Shown here one piece after another: positions 35,029-42,923 of a DNA stretch of 64,000 nt. The position numbers were made by a program, and so were the translations under genes. Below the pieces are notes generated by a model, which was not told the DNA's origin, searched no databases, and worked only from the letters and a program-made list of their open reading frames with translations. The stretch's first letter is position 1. Every line of letters starts with the position of its first letter. Source of the stretch: USCg-Taylor sp050740455 (lineage in GTDB: Bacteria > Pseudomonadota > Gammaproteobacteria > JACCXJ01); the NCBI GenBank assembly GCA_050740455.1, contig JBOIDF010000004.1:30922-94921 (forward strand), written 5' to 3'.

Positions 35029-35247
35029 ATGACCGAGACCGAGAACCTGGTGCTGGAGCAGCTCCGCGCTATTCGCGCGGACATCGCCGAGTCGCGCGAG
35101 GGCCAAGCGCGGATAGAAACCCGACTCACCGCTATCGAACATCACATGGCCGGATTGATAACGTCCTTCGGCGGCCAGCAGAACGATCTGGATTCCTTGC
35201 GCCGGCGGGTGGAGCGCATCGAGCATCGCCTGCAACTGACCGACTAG
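35029..35247 (+). CDS. Small coiled-coil protein
   Basis: 72 aa, beginning TETENLVLEQLRAIRADIAE and ending LRRRVERIEHRLQLTD. Heptad spacing of Leu/Ile indicates a coiled coil. Similar short proteins are common in proteobacterial genomes near toxin-antitoxin and mobile loci, without a known function. There is no strong ribosome site. It lies within the 2-kb insertion between rne and acpS. Confidence 0.6.
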   Translation: MTETENLVLEQLRAIRADIAESREGQARIETRLTAIEHHMAGLITSFGGQQNDLDSLRRRVERIEHRLQLTD

Positions 35248-35552
35248 GGGCAGGCGTCAAAAGCCGCTCTTGCTCTGCCCGGTTGCCAGACACCGCTCAT
35301 CGAGCGTTAATAGGGACGGTCTCCAAAACCACGAACGCTACGGCAAAATCGATTTCATCGCTAAGCGACAGGTGGATACTGCCAATACCGAGAACTCGTA
35401 GAATGAATGCATCCCATCCGGCGGAACGCCCACAAGGGGCTTTCCGCCCTACGCTACGCGCTCTGGCTGAGGCAAAGAACTTCCTCGAACGCAGTGCGGT
35501 TGTGGCGAAGTGGAAGTGAAGCGACGACACATTCTGTGTGAGATGGTTGTTC
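35248..35552. other. 305-bp spacer with a second copy of the acpS 3' end
   Basis: 35320-35395 repeats the last ~75 bp of the acpS coding region (true copy around 36132-36207) with a few substitutions. On the minus strand it reads LGIGSIHLSLSDEIDFAVAF followed by VVLE. It lacks the rest of acpS and is a non-functional remnant. The rest of the spacer shows nothing I can support. Confidence 0.8.
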
Positions 35553-35780
35553 TTACTTCTTCCTCAAAAACTTCTCCGGCTCGATGCCTGCCTGCTTGAG
35601 GCTGGCGCGCAGCGTGGCTTCGGGTATGTCGCCGGGGTGGTTGGGGATCGTGGTGTAGTGGTGGGTAGGCGGGTTGTGCCAGATCTCATGAGAACCCGCT
35701 GCCTGGCGGTCGAACTCAAACCCCAACTGCTTTAGCCACTTGACGATCTCGCGATAACGAAAGCCTGCCAATCGTCCCAT
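35553..35780 (-). CDS. hicA: HicA-family mRNA interferase toxin
   Basis: 75 aa. A double-stranded-RNA-binding-like fold with the HicA pattern FRYREIVKWLKQLGFEFDRQ, GSHEIWHNP with the catalytic His, and IPNHPGDIPEATLRASLKQA. HicA toxins cleave mRNA. The gene begins immediately after the hicB stop (35780/35781), the antitoxin-first order. It is probably autoregulated through HicB (family knowledge). Confidence 0.92.
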   Translation of the reverse strand: MGRLAGFRYREIVKWLKQLGFEFDRQAAGSHEIWHNPPTHHYTTIPNHPGDIPEATLRASLKQAGIEPEKFLRKK

Positions 35781-36011
35781 TTAACCGCTCACCACCAGCG
35801 GGTAATCGAAAGAATCCCCGGCCTCTTTGAGATGAAGCGGCTCTTGACGCTCGGCCTGCGCCGCCAGGAGCTTCTTGGCCACATCGCGGGCGATTTCCAG
35901 GGTCTCGGTAACGGTGCGCTCTTGGGCCACCAGTCCCGGAATATCATCCGATGTCGCCAAGTAGACGCCTTCCGGCAGGTGCTCGATGTGTAGATTGACA
36001 ATCTGTTCCAT
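35781..36011 (-). CDS. hicB: HicB-family antitoxin
   Basis: 76 aa with the HicB-type partial RNase H fold: VNLHIEHLPEGVYLATSDDIPGL-like strand pattern, then TVTETLEIARDVAKKLLAAQ. It lacks a separate C-terminal helix-turn-helix or ribbon-helix-helix domain, as in the short HicB/DUF1902 class. It should bind and inhibit the HicA encoded directly downstream. The pair is cargo of the rne-acpS insertion. Confidence 0.88.
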   Translation of the reverse strand: MEQIVNLHIEHLPEGVYLATSDDIPGLVAQERTVTETLEIARDVAKKLLAAQAERQEPLHLKEAGDSFDYPLVVSG

Positions 36012-36114
36012 ACGTTAAACCTCTGCGTTAGTCAATATAGATTTCGCCGCCACGGGGTATGCAACCCCGCGGGGCGACCAAAGGGGAGAATGCTCGCGAC
36101 ACGTTTGCAGCTTT

Positions 36115-36129
36115 CCTAAGGGACGTTCC
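36115..36129. repeat. 15-bp direct repeat, right end of the rne-acpS insertion
   Basis: Same 15 bases as 34081-34095. Here they encode the last acpS codons (RNVP and stop, minus strand). Confidence 0.7.
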
Positions 36130-36505
36130 GGGCCTCCAAAACCACGAAGGCCACGGCAAAATCGATTTCATCGCTAAGCGACAGGTGGATACTGCCAATA
36201 GCGAGAGCTTCGATGATCTCGGCCGCGCGGCCCGCGCAAATTATCAGCGGCCGGCCCAGCGGGTCGTTGCTGACATTTAGCGTGTGGAATGTGAGACCGT
36301 CTCGGAATCCGGTGCCGAGGGCTTTCGAATAAGCCTCTTTTGCCGCGAAACGGCTCGCGAGAAACCGCGGCGGGCAGCGACGGGATTCGAACTCGGCGTG
36401 CTCTTGAGGGGTGAGGATCCGGCGTGAAAACCTGTGGCCGAAACGCTGTAAGCCCGCGCGCATGCGCTCGACCTTGACGATGTCGACGCCGATCCCATGG
36501 ATCAT
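36116..36505 (-). CDS. acpS: Holo-[acyl-carrier-protein] synthase
   Basis: 129 aa. It transfers 4'-phosphopantetheine from CoA to acyl carrier protein. Active-site residues are Asp8 in IHGIGVDIVKVERM and Glu57 in SRFAAKEAYSKALG; the C-terminal IHLSLSDEIDFAVAFVVLE block is conserved. The start overlaps the pdxJ stop by 4 bases. It is the last gene of the lepB-to-acpS cluster. A short duplicate of its 3' end sits at 35320-35395. Confidence 0.96.
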   Translation of the reverse strand: MIHGIGVDIVKVERMRAGLQRFGHRFSRRILTPQEHAEFESRRCPPRFLASRFAAKEAYSKALGTGFRDGLTFHTLNVSNDPLGRPLIICAGRAAEIIEALAIGSIHLSLSDEIDFAVAFVVLEARNVP

Positions 36506-37242
36506 CGCCGGGCTTCCAGCATCAACCTTTTCATCTCACGCACTGCCTCGGCGAGACCGCTGAACACCGCGCGCGCGACGATCGCGTGCCCAATATTGAG
36601 CTCCTCTACCTCGGCGATAGCCGCAATCGGGCCAACGTTCTGATAATTGAGCCCGTGTCCGGCATGGACTCGCAATCCCTGACTTGCGGCCAGCCGAACC
36701 GCCGCAGCGATACGCTCGCGCTCGCGTTCCCGCGCGCCGGGATCGGCCGCGTCCGCATAGCGTCCGGTGTGGATTTCGATGACCGCGGCGCCCGCCTCGC
36801 GGGCGGCTTCGATTTGCCGCGGGTCGGGGTCGATAAACAGCGACGCGCGGGCGCCCACGCCCCTCATACGTTTGCATGCCGCTGAAATCGCGTCGAGCTG
36901 GGCCGCGACATCCAAGCCTCCTTCGGTGGTCAATTCCTGGCGTCTTTCGGGTACGAAACAACAGTCCGCCGGACGGATCCGCTCGGCCAAGGCGAGCATC
37001 GCATCGGTCAGCGCCATTTCGAGGTTCATGCGCACTTGCAGCACGGCAGCGAGCAATTCGACATCGCGCTCCTGTATATGGCGCCGGTCCTCGCGCAAAT
37101 GTATCGTGATGGCGTCCGCTCCGGCGTGCTGCGCTTCCAGGGCGGCTTGAACGGGATCGGGGTAGCGGGTTCCCCGCGCTTGCCTTAACGTCGCCACGTG
37201 GTCGATGTTGACTCCAAGCAGCATCGGTCCGCGGGTAAGCAT
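36502..37242 (-). CDS. pdxJ: Pyridoxine 5'-phosphate synthase
   Basis: 246 aa TIM-barrel enzyme that condenses 1-deoxyxylulose 5-phosphate with 3-amino-2-oxopropyl phosphate to give pyridoxine 5'-phosphate. Diagnostic segments are LGVNIDHVATLRQARGTRYP, ITIHLREDRRHIQERD, VPERRQELTTEGGLD, VIEIHTGRYAD and VHAGHGLNYQNV. It starts 6 bp after the recO stop and overlaps acpS by 4 bases, the usual recO-pdxJ-acpS order. Confidence 0.97.
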   Translation of the reverse strand: MLTRGPMLLGVNIDHVATLRQARGTRYPDPVQAALEAQHAGADAITIHLREDRRHIQERDVELLAAVLQVRMNLEMALTDAMLALAERIRPADCCFVPERRQELTTEGGLDVAAQLDAISAACKRMRGVGARASLFIDPDPRQIEAAREAGAAVIEIHTGRYADAADPGARERERERIAAAVRLAASQGLRVHAGHGLNYQNVGPIAAIAEVEELNIGHAIVARAVFSGLAEAVREMKRLMLEARR

Positions 37243-37248
37243 TGATCT

Positions 37249-37944
37249 CTAACTGAACAATTGCCGGCTGGTCAACGGCCGGCCGCCGATATGGGAAGCA
37301 AGGATAAATCGCATCAACCGCTTCGACTCACTGAGTACTTCGGGTTCATGGAACAGCGCGGCGGCTACGGCGATCAAGGTGCGCCCCTGTACCTGAACGG
37401 TGTCGATGTGCGCGGGCGGATCGCGCCAGGGACCCTTATCGCTTTGATAGTAATAATCGCGCTCAGGTTCAATGGGGGCATTGGCATCCACATCAACGCT
37501 CAGACTAAGACCATAGCCGATGTCTTCGAGCAGACGTTTCTCGAACAAGCGCAAGGCCGGCTCCTCGTTCCCGGCTTGCGCGAGGGTTTCCAAGGCTTGG
37601 CGATAGGCCGCGAAGAGCGCCGGATGCGGATCGTCCCGATGCAATACCCGCATCAAGATCTCGTTGAGATAGAAAGCGCTTAAGAGCGCACGGCCGCTCA
37701 AGGCGGAGAAGGGCCCGTCGATCTCGGCGCCGACGAGCGTCGCCAGCTCCCCCCGTCCCGCCCAGGCCAAAAGGAGCGGCCTGAAGAATTGCAGAGCGCC
37801 GCGGAACGCCGAACGCTCGCGGTTTGCGCCCTTCGCGATTAATCCGACCCTTCCTGAGCGCGAGGAGAAAATTTCCAAAAGTAAGCTTGTCTCGCGATAC
37901 GCACGCTGGTGCAGGACAAACGCACTGTGCAGGTCAACACGCAT
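37249..37944 (-). CDS. recO: DNA repair protein RecO
   Basis: 231 aa from ATG 37944, which has GGGGGT about 6 bases upstream; the open frame to a TTG at 37962 adds only six residues. There is an N-terminal OB-fold (AFVLHQRAYRETSLLLEIFS, GRVGLIAKGANRERSAFRG) and a helical C-terminus (LEDIGYGLSLSVD). It mediates RecA loading in the RecFOR pathway. The C4 zinc motif of some RecO proteins is absent, as is common in gammaproteobacteria. It lies between era and pdxJ. Confidence 0.93.
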   Translation of the reverse strand: MRVDLHSAFVLHQRAYRETSLLLEIFSSRSGRVGLIAKGANRERSAFRGALQFFRPLLLAWAGRGELATLVGAEIDGPFSALSGRALLSAFYLNEILMRVLHRDDPHPALFAAYRQALETLAQAGNEEPALRLFEKRLLEDIGYGLSLSVDVDANAPIEPERDYYYQSDKGPWRDPPAHIDTVQVQGRTLIAVAAALFHEPEVLSESKRLMRFILASHIGGRPLTSRQLFS

Positions 37945-37976
37945 CGGCCACCCCCGACACAAACCACATCACTCTC

Positions 37977-38879
37977 TTAATCGTGAAACCCGAGCCCGCC
38001 CAACGCCCGAATATCATCGGACCAGCGTTCCTTGACCTTGACCCAAGTGCGCAGAAAAACCCGCTTGCCGAACAAGCGCTCCATCTCCAATCGCGCCTGT
38101 TGACCCGCGGCCTTCAGCACCGCCCCATGCGCGCCGACGACGATTCGCTTTTGACCCGGCCGCTCTACCCAAATCGTGGCATCGATACAGGTTATGTGCG
38201 GTTTCGAGACGAACCCGTCTATCATTACGCTCAAGCGGTGCGGCACCTCCGCCCCGAGCCTGCGCAGCAACCGCTCTCGAATCAGCTCGGCCGCGAAAAA
38301 CCGCTCGCCGCGATCGGTCAGTTCGTCCGCGGGAAACATAGCGGGGCCCTCGGGAAGCCTCGACTTCAATGCCTCCTCCAATGCGACGATGTTGTCACCG
38401 GTGGAGCTCGACAGCGGAACGATCTCGGCGAGATCCATGAATCCGCTGACTTCGCCGAGGTAAGGCAAAAGTTGGGATTTATCCGCGACGGTGTCGACTT
38501 TATTAACCGCGACCAAGACCGGACACGCGGCCGGTTTTATACAGTTCAAGACGTACCGATCATCCTCCGTCCAGCGCAACGCCTCCACCATGAATAGGAT
38601 AATGTCGACCTGTGCAATCGCCTTGATGGCTTCCCGATTCAAAGCGCGATCGAGCGCCCCATGCCGCTCTCGATGCAGTCCAGGCGTATCCACGAACACG
38701 ATCTGATGGACACCTTCTGTCTTAATGCCCAGGATCTGATAACGGGTCGTCTGAGGCTTGCGCGAGGTAATGCTGAGTTTTTGTCCGATCACGCGGTTGA
38801 GAAAGGTTGATTTGCCGACGTTAGGACGCCCGACGATGGCAACCATTCCGCATCGGCTTACGGGGCTAGCGAGGATCAT
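37977..38879 (-). CDS. era: GTPase Era
   Basis: 300 aa. GTP-binding motifs: G1 GRPNVGKS, G2 around QTTRYQILG, G3 DTPG, G4 NKVD, G5 SSST. A C-terminal KH domain contains IWVERPGQKRIVVGAHGAVL. It binds 16S rRNA and assists 30S assembly. It starts 6 bp after rnc, the classic rnc-era coupling. Confidence 0.97.
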   Translation of the reverse strand: MILASPVSRCGMVAIVGRPNVGKSTFLNRVIGQKLSITSRKPQTTRYQILGIKTEGVHQIVFVDTPGLHRERHGALDRALNREAIKAIAQVDIILFMVEALRWTEDDRYVLNCIKPAACPVLVAVNKVDTVADKSQLLPYLGEVSGFMDLAEIVPLSSSTGDNIVALEEALKSRLPEGPAMFPADELTDRGERFFAAELIRERLLRRLGAEVPHRLSVMIDGFVSKPHITCIDATIWVERPGQKRIVVGAHGAVLKAAGQQARLEMERLFGKRVFLRTWVKVKERWSDDIRALGGLGFHD

Positions 38880-38885
38880 TAGCGA

Positions 38886-39569
38886 TCAGGAATCACTCGC
38901 CTCGCGCAGTAGCCGCAGGGCTTGCTCCGCTGCCGCCTGCTCCGCGCGCCTGCGGCTCGAGCCCTGCGCCGACACAGGCCTGGGCAACGCTACGCATCGG
39001 CAGGTGACGGTAAAAAGCTGGTTGTGGGGTTTACCGGCAACTCGGGCCACCGCGTAGGTGGGAAGCGGAAGGCGACGTGCTTGCAGTATTTCCTGCAACT
39101 CGGTTTTCGGATCCTTTCGGATCGCCTCCAGCAGGGTTCGATCCAGCATTGATGAGAACCAAGCCCGCACCCGTTCGCGACAGACCGCCAGTCCCCCATC
39201 GAGATAGATGGCGCCGATAATCGCTTCGAGCGCGTTGGCGAGTATCGATTCACGCTGCATCCCGCCGCTTTTTTTCTCGCCTTGGCCCAAGGTGAGATAG
39301 GCTGCCAGGTCGAGATCACGCGCCACCACGGCCAGCGTTTCCCGGTTGACGAGTGTCGAACGCAAGCGGCTCAACTCACCTTCTTGCGCGTACGGGAAAC
39401 GCTCGAAAAGCGCTTCCGCAACCACCAAATCGAGCACGGCGTCACCGAGGAATTCCAGCCGTTCGTTGTTGTTTTCCCCCGCACTGCTGTGAGTAAGGGC
39501 GGCCGTTAATAAGCTTTTAGTTTTAAAACCATACCCGAGCGACTCGCTAATCCCTGAAGTCGCCGTCAC
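38886..39569 (-). CDS. rnc: Ribonuclease III
   Basis: 227 aa. The RNase III signature NERLEFLGDAVLDLV and the second acidic patch ALEAIIGAIYLDGG form the catalytic centre; a dsRNA-binding domain follows (DPKTELQEILQARRLPLPTY through AEQAAAEQALRLL). It processes rRNA and structured mRNAs. It overlaps the DUF4845 gene by 4 bases. Confidence 0.97.
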   Translation of the reverse strand: MTATSGISESLGYGFKTKSLLTAALTHSSAGENNNERLEFLGDAVLDLVVAEALFERFPYAQEGELSRLRSTLVNRETLAVVARDLDLAAYLTLGQGEKKSGGMQRESILANALEAIIGAIYLDGGLAVCRERVRAWFSSMLDRTLLEAIRKDPKTELQEILQARRLPLPTYAVARVAGKPHNQLFTVTCRCVALPRPVSAQGSSRRRAEQAAAEQALRLLREASDS

Positions 39570-39976
39570 TCGATACCCATGCCTGGGATGGCGATGCTTT
39601 CATTGAACTTCAAGACGACATCCAAATCCCCAAAGAGCGGTCCGCGATCCTCATAGATCATGGTCATGAGACGGCCTTTGCCATCGGGGTTGCCTACGAC
39701 CTTCAAATATTTCTGGAGATCATTATCGGTAATCGTGTCCACATCGGAGACGTCGAAGTTACGCATGATCAGCCCCCTGATCTCCCGAACGCCCTTTTGG
39801 CCGATCTCCGGCATACCGGCCACGGCTTGCATGGCGGCACGCACTTTGAAACTTTGGTTGTAGAGCGGAAACAGCTTCATCAGAGTCAGCGCCGCGAATC
39901 CGAGGAGCGCGCCGCCGATCAAAAGCCCCCAGAGAGTGAGTCCCCGCTGCTTTGCCGGTATGTTGTCATGCTTCAT
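39566..39976 (-). CDS. DUF4845 family membrane-anchored protein
   Basis: 136 aa. A short basic N-terminus and one membrane helix (LTLWGLLIGGALLGFAALTL) precede a small exported domain (FPLYNQSFKVRAAMQAVAG, MRNFDVSDVDTITDNDLQ). DUF4845 proteins lie between lepB and rnc in many gamma- and betaproteobacteria; their function is unknown. It overlaps rnc by 4 bases and is separated from lepB by a 145-bp palindromic element. Confidence 0.88.
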   Translation of the reverse strand: MKHDNIPAKQRGLTLWGLLIGGALLGFAALTLMKLFPLYNQSFKVRAAMQAVAGMPEIGQKGVREIRGLIMRNFDVSDVDTITDNDLQKYLKVVGNPDGKGRLMTMIYEDRGPLFGDLDVVLKFNESIAIPGMGIE

Positions 39977-39997
39977 GCCGTACTCCTTAATGCTATG

Positions 39998-40142
39998 AGA
40001 GTTTGTGAAAAAACCTACTGCGCTCGGGATCTCGCGTTCCGGCGGTGCTCGGAATCCTCATGTATTTCAACATACACTCCGGTTCCTGCGCTTCGGCGGA
40101 ACGCGACCTCCCTTCGCTCGCGACGGTTTTTTCACAAACTCT
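39998..40142. mobile_element. 145-bp MITE-like palindromic element, copy 1
   Basis: Terminal inverted repeats AGAGTTTGTGAAAAAACC and GGTTTTTTCACAAACTCT enclose further inverted-repeat sequence (CTCGCGTTCCGGCGG and its counterpart). A second 145-bp copy, inverted and diverged, is at 63697-63841. It lies in the lepB-DUF4845 spacer. It has no transposase. A short frame common to both copies reads ALGISRSGGARN, but it comes from the shared sequence and is not evidence of a gene. Confidence 0.82.
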
Positions 40143-40151
40143 GAGTGTGCG

Positions 40152-40922
40152 TTAACGAATCGAACGGCCAAGGCGCTGCCAATCAATCCCCCCGTTCTGA
40201 CTGTCCCAGTTCATCCAGATCATAAATGCCTTCCCAATAAGGTGATCATCGGGCACGGTGCCCCAGTAGCGGCTGTCCTTGCTGTTGTCGCGGTTATCAC
40301 CCATCACGAAATAATGGCCATCGGGCACCACCGTCTCGGTCTCCAAGGATGGCCGCTCGGGTTCGACGAGAATAGCATGCTTGACATCATAGAGATCTTC
40401 GTCGATTAAAGCCGCCCCGGTCATCGAGGTTCCAGCGCCTACGCCCTCATAGGGACCCAAGCGCGTTTGCGAAATCCGTTCGTCGTTAATCCACAACGCC
40501 TTGTCGTGGTAAGCAATGCGGTCTCCAGGCAACCCTACCACGCGCTTGATAAACGGAGTCGAGGGGTCTTCCGGGTATCGAAATACGACCACATCACCGC
40601 GTTCTGGCGCGCCCAATTGTATGACTTTCGTATTGAGCACCGGGAGCCTAAGACCATAAACATACTTGTTGACGAGAATATAATCTCCGATCAAGAGGGT
40701 TGGCATCATGGAGCCCGAGGGAATGCGAAAAGGCTCGACCAGAAACGACCGCAGGAGCAGCACGATGAGGAAAATCGGAAACAAGGAGCGCGCATAGTCC
40801 ACCATAAGCGGGAGCTTGGCGGCCGGATCGCGGCGCGGCGCGAAAAACACGGCGTCGGCCAGCCAGCAGAGGCCGCTGACGAATACCAACACCACCATGA
40901 CCAATGAGAAATCGACGTTCAT
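40152..40922 (-). CDS. lepB: Signal peptidase I
   Basis: 256 aa. Two N-terminal membrane helices (LVMVVLVFVSGLCWLADAVF and LFPIFLIVLLLRSFLVEPF) precede the catalytic domain. The nucleophile is Ser71 in RIPSGSMMPTLL, and the general-base Lys lies in FIKRVVGLPGDR. The GDNRDNSKDSRYWG block is conserved. It removes signal peptides from exported proteins. It overlaps lepA by 4 bases. Confidence 0.96.
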   Translation of the reverse strand: MNVDFSLVMVVLVFVSGLCWLADAVFFAPRRDPAAKLPLMVDYARSLFPIFLIVLLLRSFLVEPFRIPSGSMMPTLLIGDYILVNKYVYGLRLPVLNTKVIQLGAPERGDVVVFRYPEDPSTPFIKRVVGLPGDRIAYHDKALWINDERISQTRLGPYEGVGAGTSMTGAALIDEDLYDVKHAILVEPERPSLETETVVPDGHYFVMGDNRDNSKDSRYWGTVPDDHLIGKAFMIWMNWDSQNGGIDWQRLGRSIR

Positions 40923-42715
40923 TTCGCCTTACCCACGGTTAACACAGCCATAAAGGCTTCCTGCGGGATCTCGACCGTTCCTACTTGTTTCATGCGCCGC
41001 TTGCCGGCCTTTTGTTTTTCTAGAAGTTTCCGTTTTCGAGTCACATCGCCTCCGTAACATTTCGCAGTAACGTTTTTTCGCAACGGTTTTACCGTCTCCC
41101 GGGCGACGATTTGCGCCCCTATCGCCGCTTGTATCACGACCTCAAACATTTGCCGCGGGATCAATTCCCGCATCTTGTCGGCAAGCTCCCGGCCGCGCCG
41201 TTGGGCTTGATGCTGATGAACGATGGTGGACAAGGCGTCCACCCGTTCCCCATTGATCAAAATATCAAGCTTCACCAGTGACGCCCGTTGAAACCTCAGA
41301 AAGCTATAGTCCAAAGACGCATAACCGCGGGTTAAGGACTTCAGGCGGTCGAAAAAATCGAGCACCATTTCGCTCATTGGCAGCTCGTAGCTCACGGCGA
41401 CCTGTTGCCGCCCGTAGTGGAGTTTCGTTTGCGAACCGCGCCGATCCACGCATAGCGTAATCACGTTACCGAGGTGCGCCTGCGGCACCAGTATGTCAAC
41501 TTGAATGATGGGTTCCCGGATCTCGGCGATTTCGTTCTGAGGCGGGAGCTTGGCCGGATTCTCGATGCGTAGGACCTCGCCCGAGGTAGTGGCGACTTCA
41601 TACACGACCGTGGGCGCGGTGGTAATGAGGGCGAGTCTATACTCCCGCTCCAAACGCTCCTGGACGATCTCCATATGCAACAAGCCCAGAAATCCGCACC
41701 GGAATCCAAATCCCAGTGCTTGCGAGGTCTCGGGTTCATAACGCAGCGCCGAGTCGTTCAAGCGCAGTTTCGCCAAGGCCTCACGAAACCCTTCGTAATC
41801 GTTCGAGTCGGTGGGATAAAGGCCGGCGAAGACGTTGGGCTTGATCTCCTTAAAGCCCGCAAGCGGCTCGGCGGCCGGCCGCCTTGCGCCGGTAAACGTA
41901 TCCCCGACCGGGGCGCCGTCGATTTCTTTGATCCCGGCCACGACAAAACCCACCTCCCCCGTACGCAATGTCTTGCATACCACGCGCTTAGGCGTGAAGA
42001 CACCAAGCTCGGTGATTTCGTATTCGCGCCCAGCCGACATGACCCGAACCTTAGCACCGGTTTCGATCGCACCATCGAATACGCGAACCAAGGACACGAC
42101 CCCCAGGTAATTATCGAACCAGGAGTCGATAATCAAGGCTTTCAAAGGCGCTTCCGGGTTCCCGCGCGGCTTGGGCACCCGGTGTACGATCGCGTTCAGA
42201 AGGTCGCGCACGGCCTGTCCCGTCTTCGCGCTGACCGCGAGCGCCGCGCTCGCATCGATACCGATAATATCCTCGATCTCGGCGCGCACGCGTTCCGGAT
42301 CGGCGGCGGGTAAATCGACTTTATTGAGAACCGGAATAATCTCGAGCCGGTGCTCGGCAGCCGTATGGCAGTTGGCGACGGTCTGGGCTTCCACACCCTG
42401 CGCCGCATCGACGACCAACAGTGCCCCCTCGCAGGCGGCGAGCGAGCGCGATACCTCGTAGCTGAAGTCAACATGCCCCGGGGTATCGATGAAATTAAGC
42501 TGGTAGGTAATCCCGTCATCGGCGCGAAAGCCCAAGCTTACGCTCTGAGCCTTGATGGTAATCCCCCGCTCGCGCTCGATGTCCATCGAGTCCAATACTT
42601 GTTCGGCCATCTCGCGCTGACTGAGGCCGCCGCACAACTGGATAAAACGATCGGCCAAGGTGGACTTTCCATGATCGATATGAGCGATGATCGAGAAGTT
42701 TCGCACGTGCTCCAT
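40919..42715 (-). CDS. lepA: Elongation factor 4 (LepA)
   Basis: 598 aa, full length. Translational GTPase with G1 AHIDHGKST, G2 RERGITIKAQ, G3 DTPGHVDF, G4 NKVDLPAADP, and the LepA-specific C-terminal domain with the ending MKQVGTVEIPQEAFMAVL. It acts on the ribosome during stress and initiation. It overlaps lepB by 4 bases. The ~208-bp spacer towards mucD holds no gene. Confidence 0.98.
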   Translation of the reverse strand: MEHVRNFSIIAHIDHGKSTLADRFIQLCGGLSQREMAEQVLDSMDIERERGITIKAQSVSLGFRADDGITYQLNFIDTPGHVDFSYEVSRSLAACEGALLVVDAAQGVEAQTVANCHTAAEHRLEIIPVLNKVDLPAADPERVRAEIEDIIGIDASAALAVSAKTGQAVRDLLNAIVHRVPKPRGNPEAPLKALIIDSWFDNYLGVVSLVRVFDGAIETGAKVRVMSAGREYEITELGVFTPKRVVCKTLRTGEVGFVVAGIKEIDGAPVGDTFTGARRPAAEPLAGFKEIKPNVFAGLYPTDSNDYEGFREALAKLRLNDSALRYEPETSQALGFGFRCGFLGLLHMEIVQERLEREYRLALITTAPTVVYEVATTSGEVLRIENPAKLPPQNEIAEIREPIIQVDILVPQAHLGNVITLCVDRRGSQTKLHYGRQQVAVSYELPMSEMVLDFFDRLKSLTRGYASLDYSFLRFQRASLVKLDILINGERVDALSTIVHQHQAQRRGRELADKMRELIPRQMFEVVIQAAIGAQIVARETVKPLRKNVTAKCYGGDVTRKRKLLEKQKAGKRRMKQVGTVEIPQEAFMAVLTVGKAK

Positions 42716-42923
42716 GGCGTTCGTGCTCGCTGGCTCTAGAGCACAGGGCAGGCAAAGGCCCGGCCGTTCACGCCACGCACGGTTAAATTGGCCAACACGA
42801 GAATTATACGGGGATTCGACTTCGCAATGTGGACACCGCGGCCTGACGTTTGCAGGCCGTCATTCTAGTCGATCACGACCGGCGCCAGAACACCTCCGCG
42901 GCGGAATTCCACGCTCTGGACCC

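Noticed and set aside
40005..40409. Open frame across the 145-bp element, with a similar frame at 63658-63888
   Set aside because: The shared translation comes from the shared repeat; it runs on into unrelated sequence and has no ribosome site.
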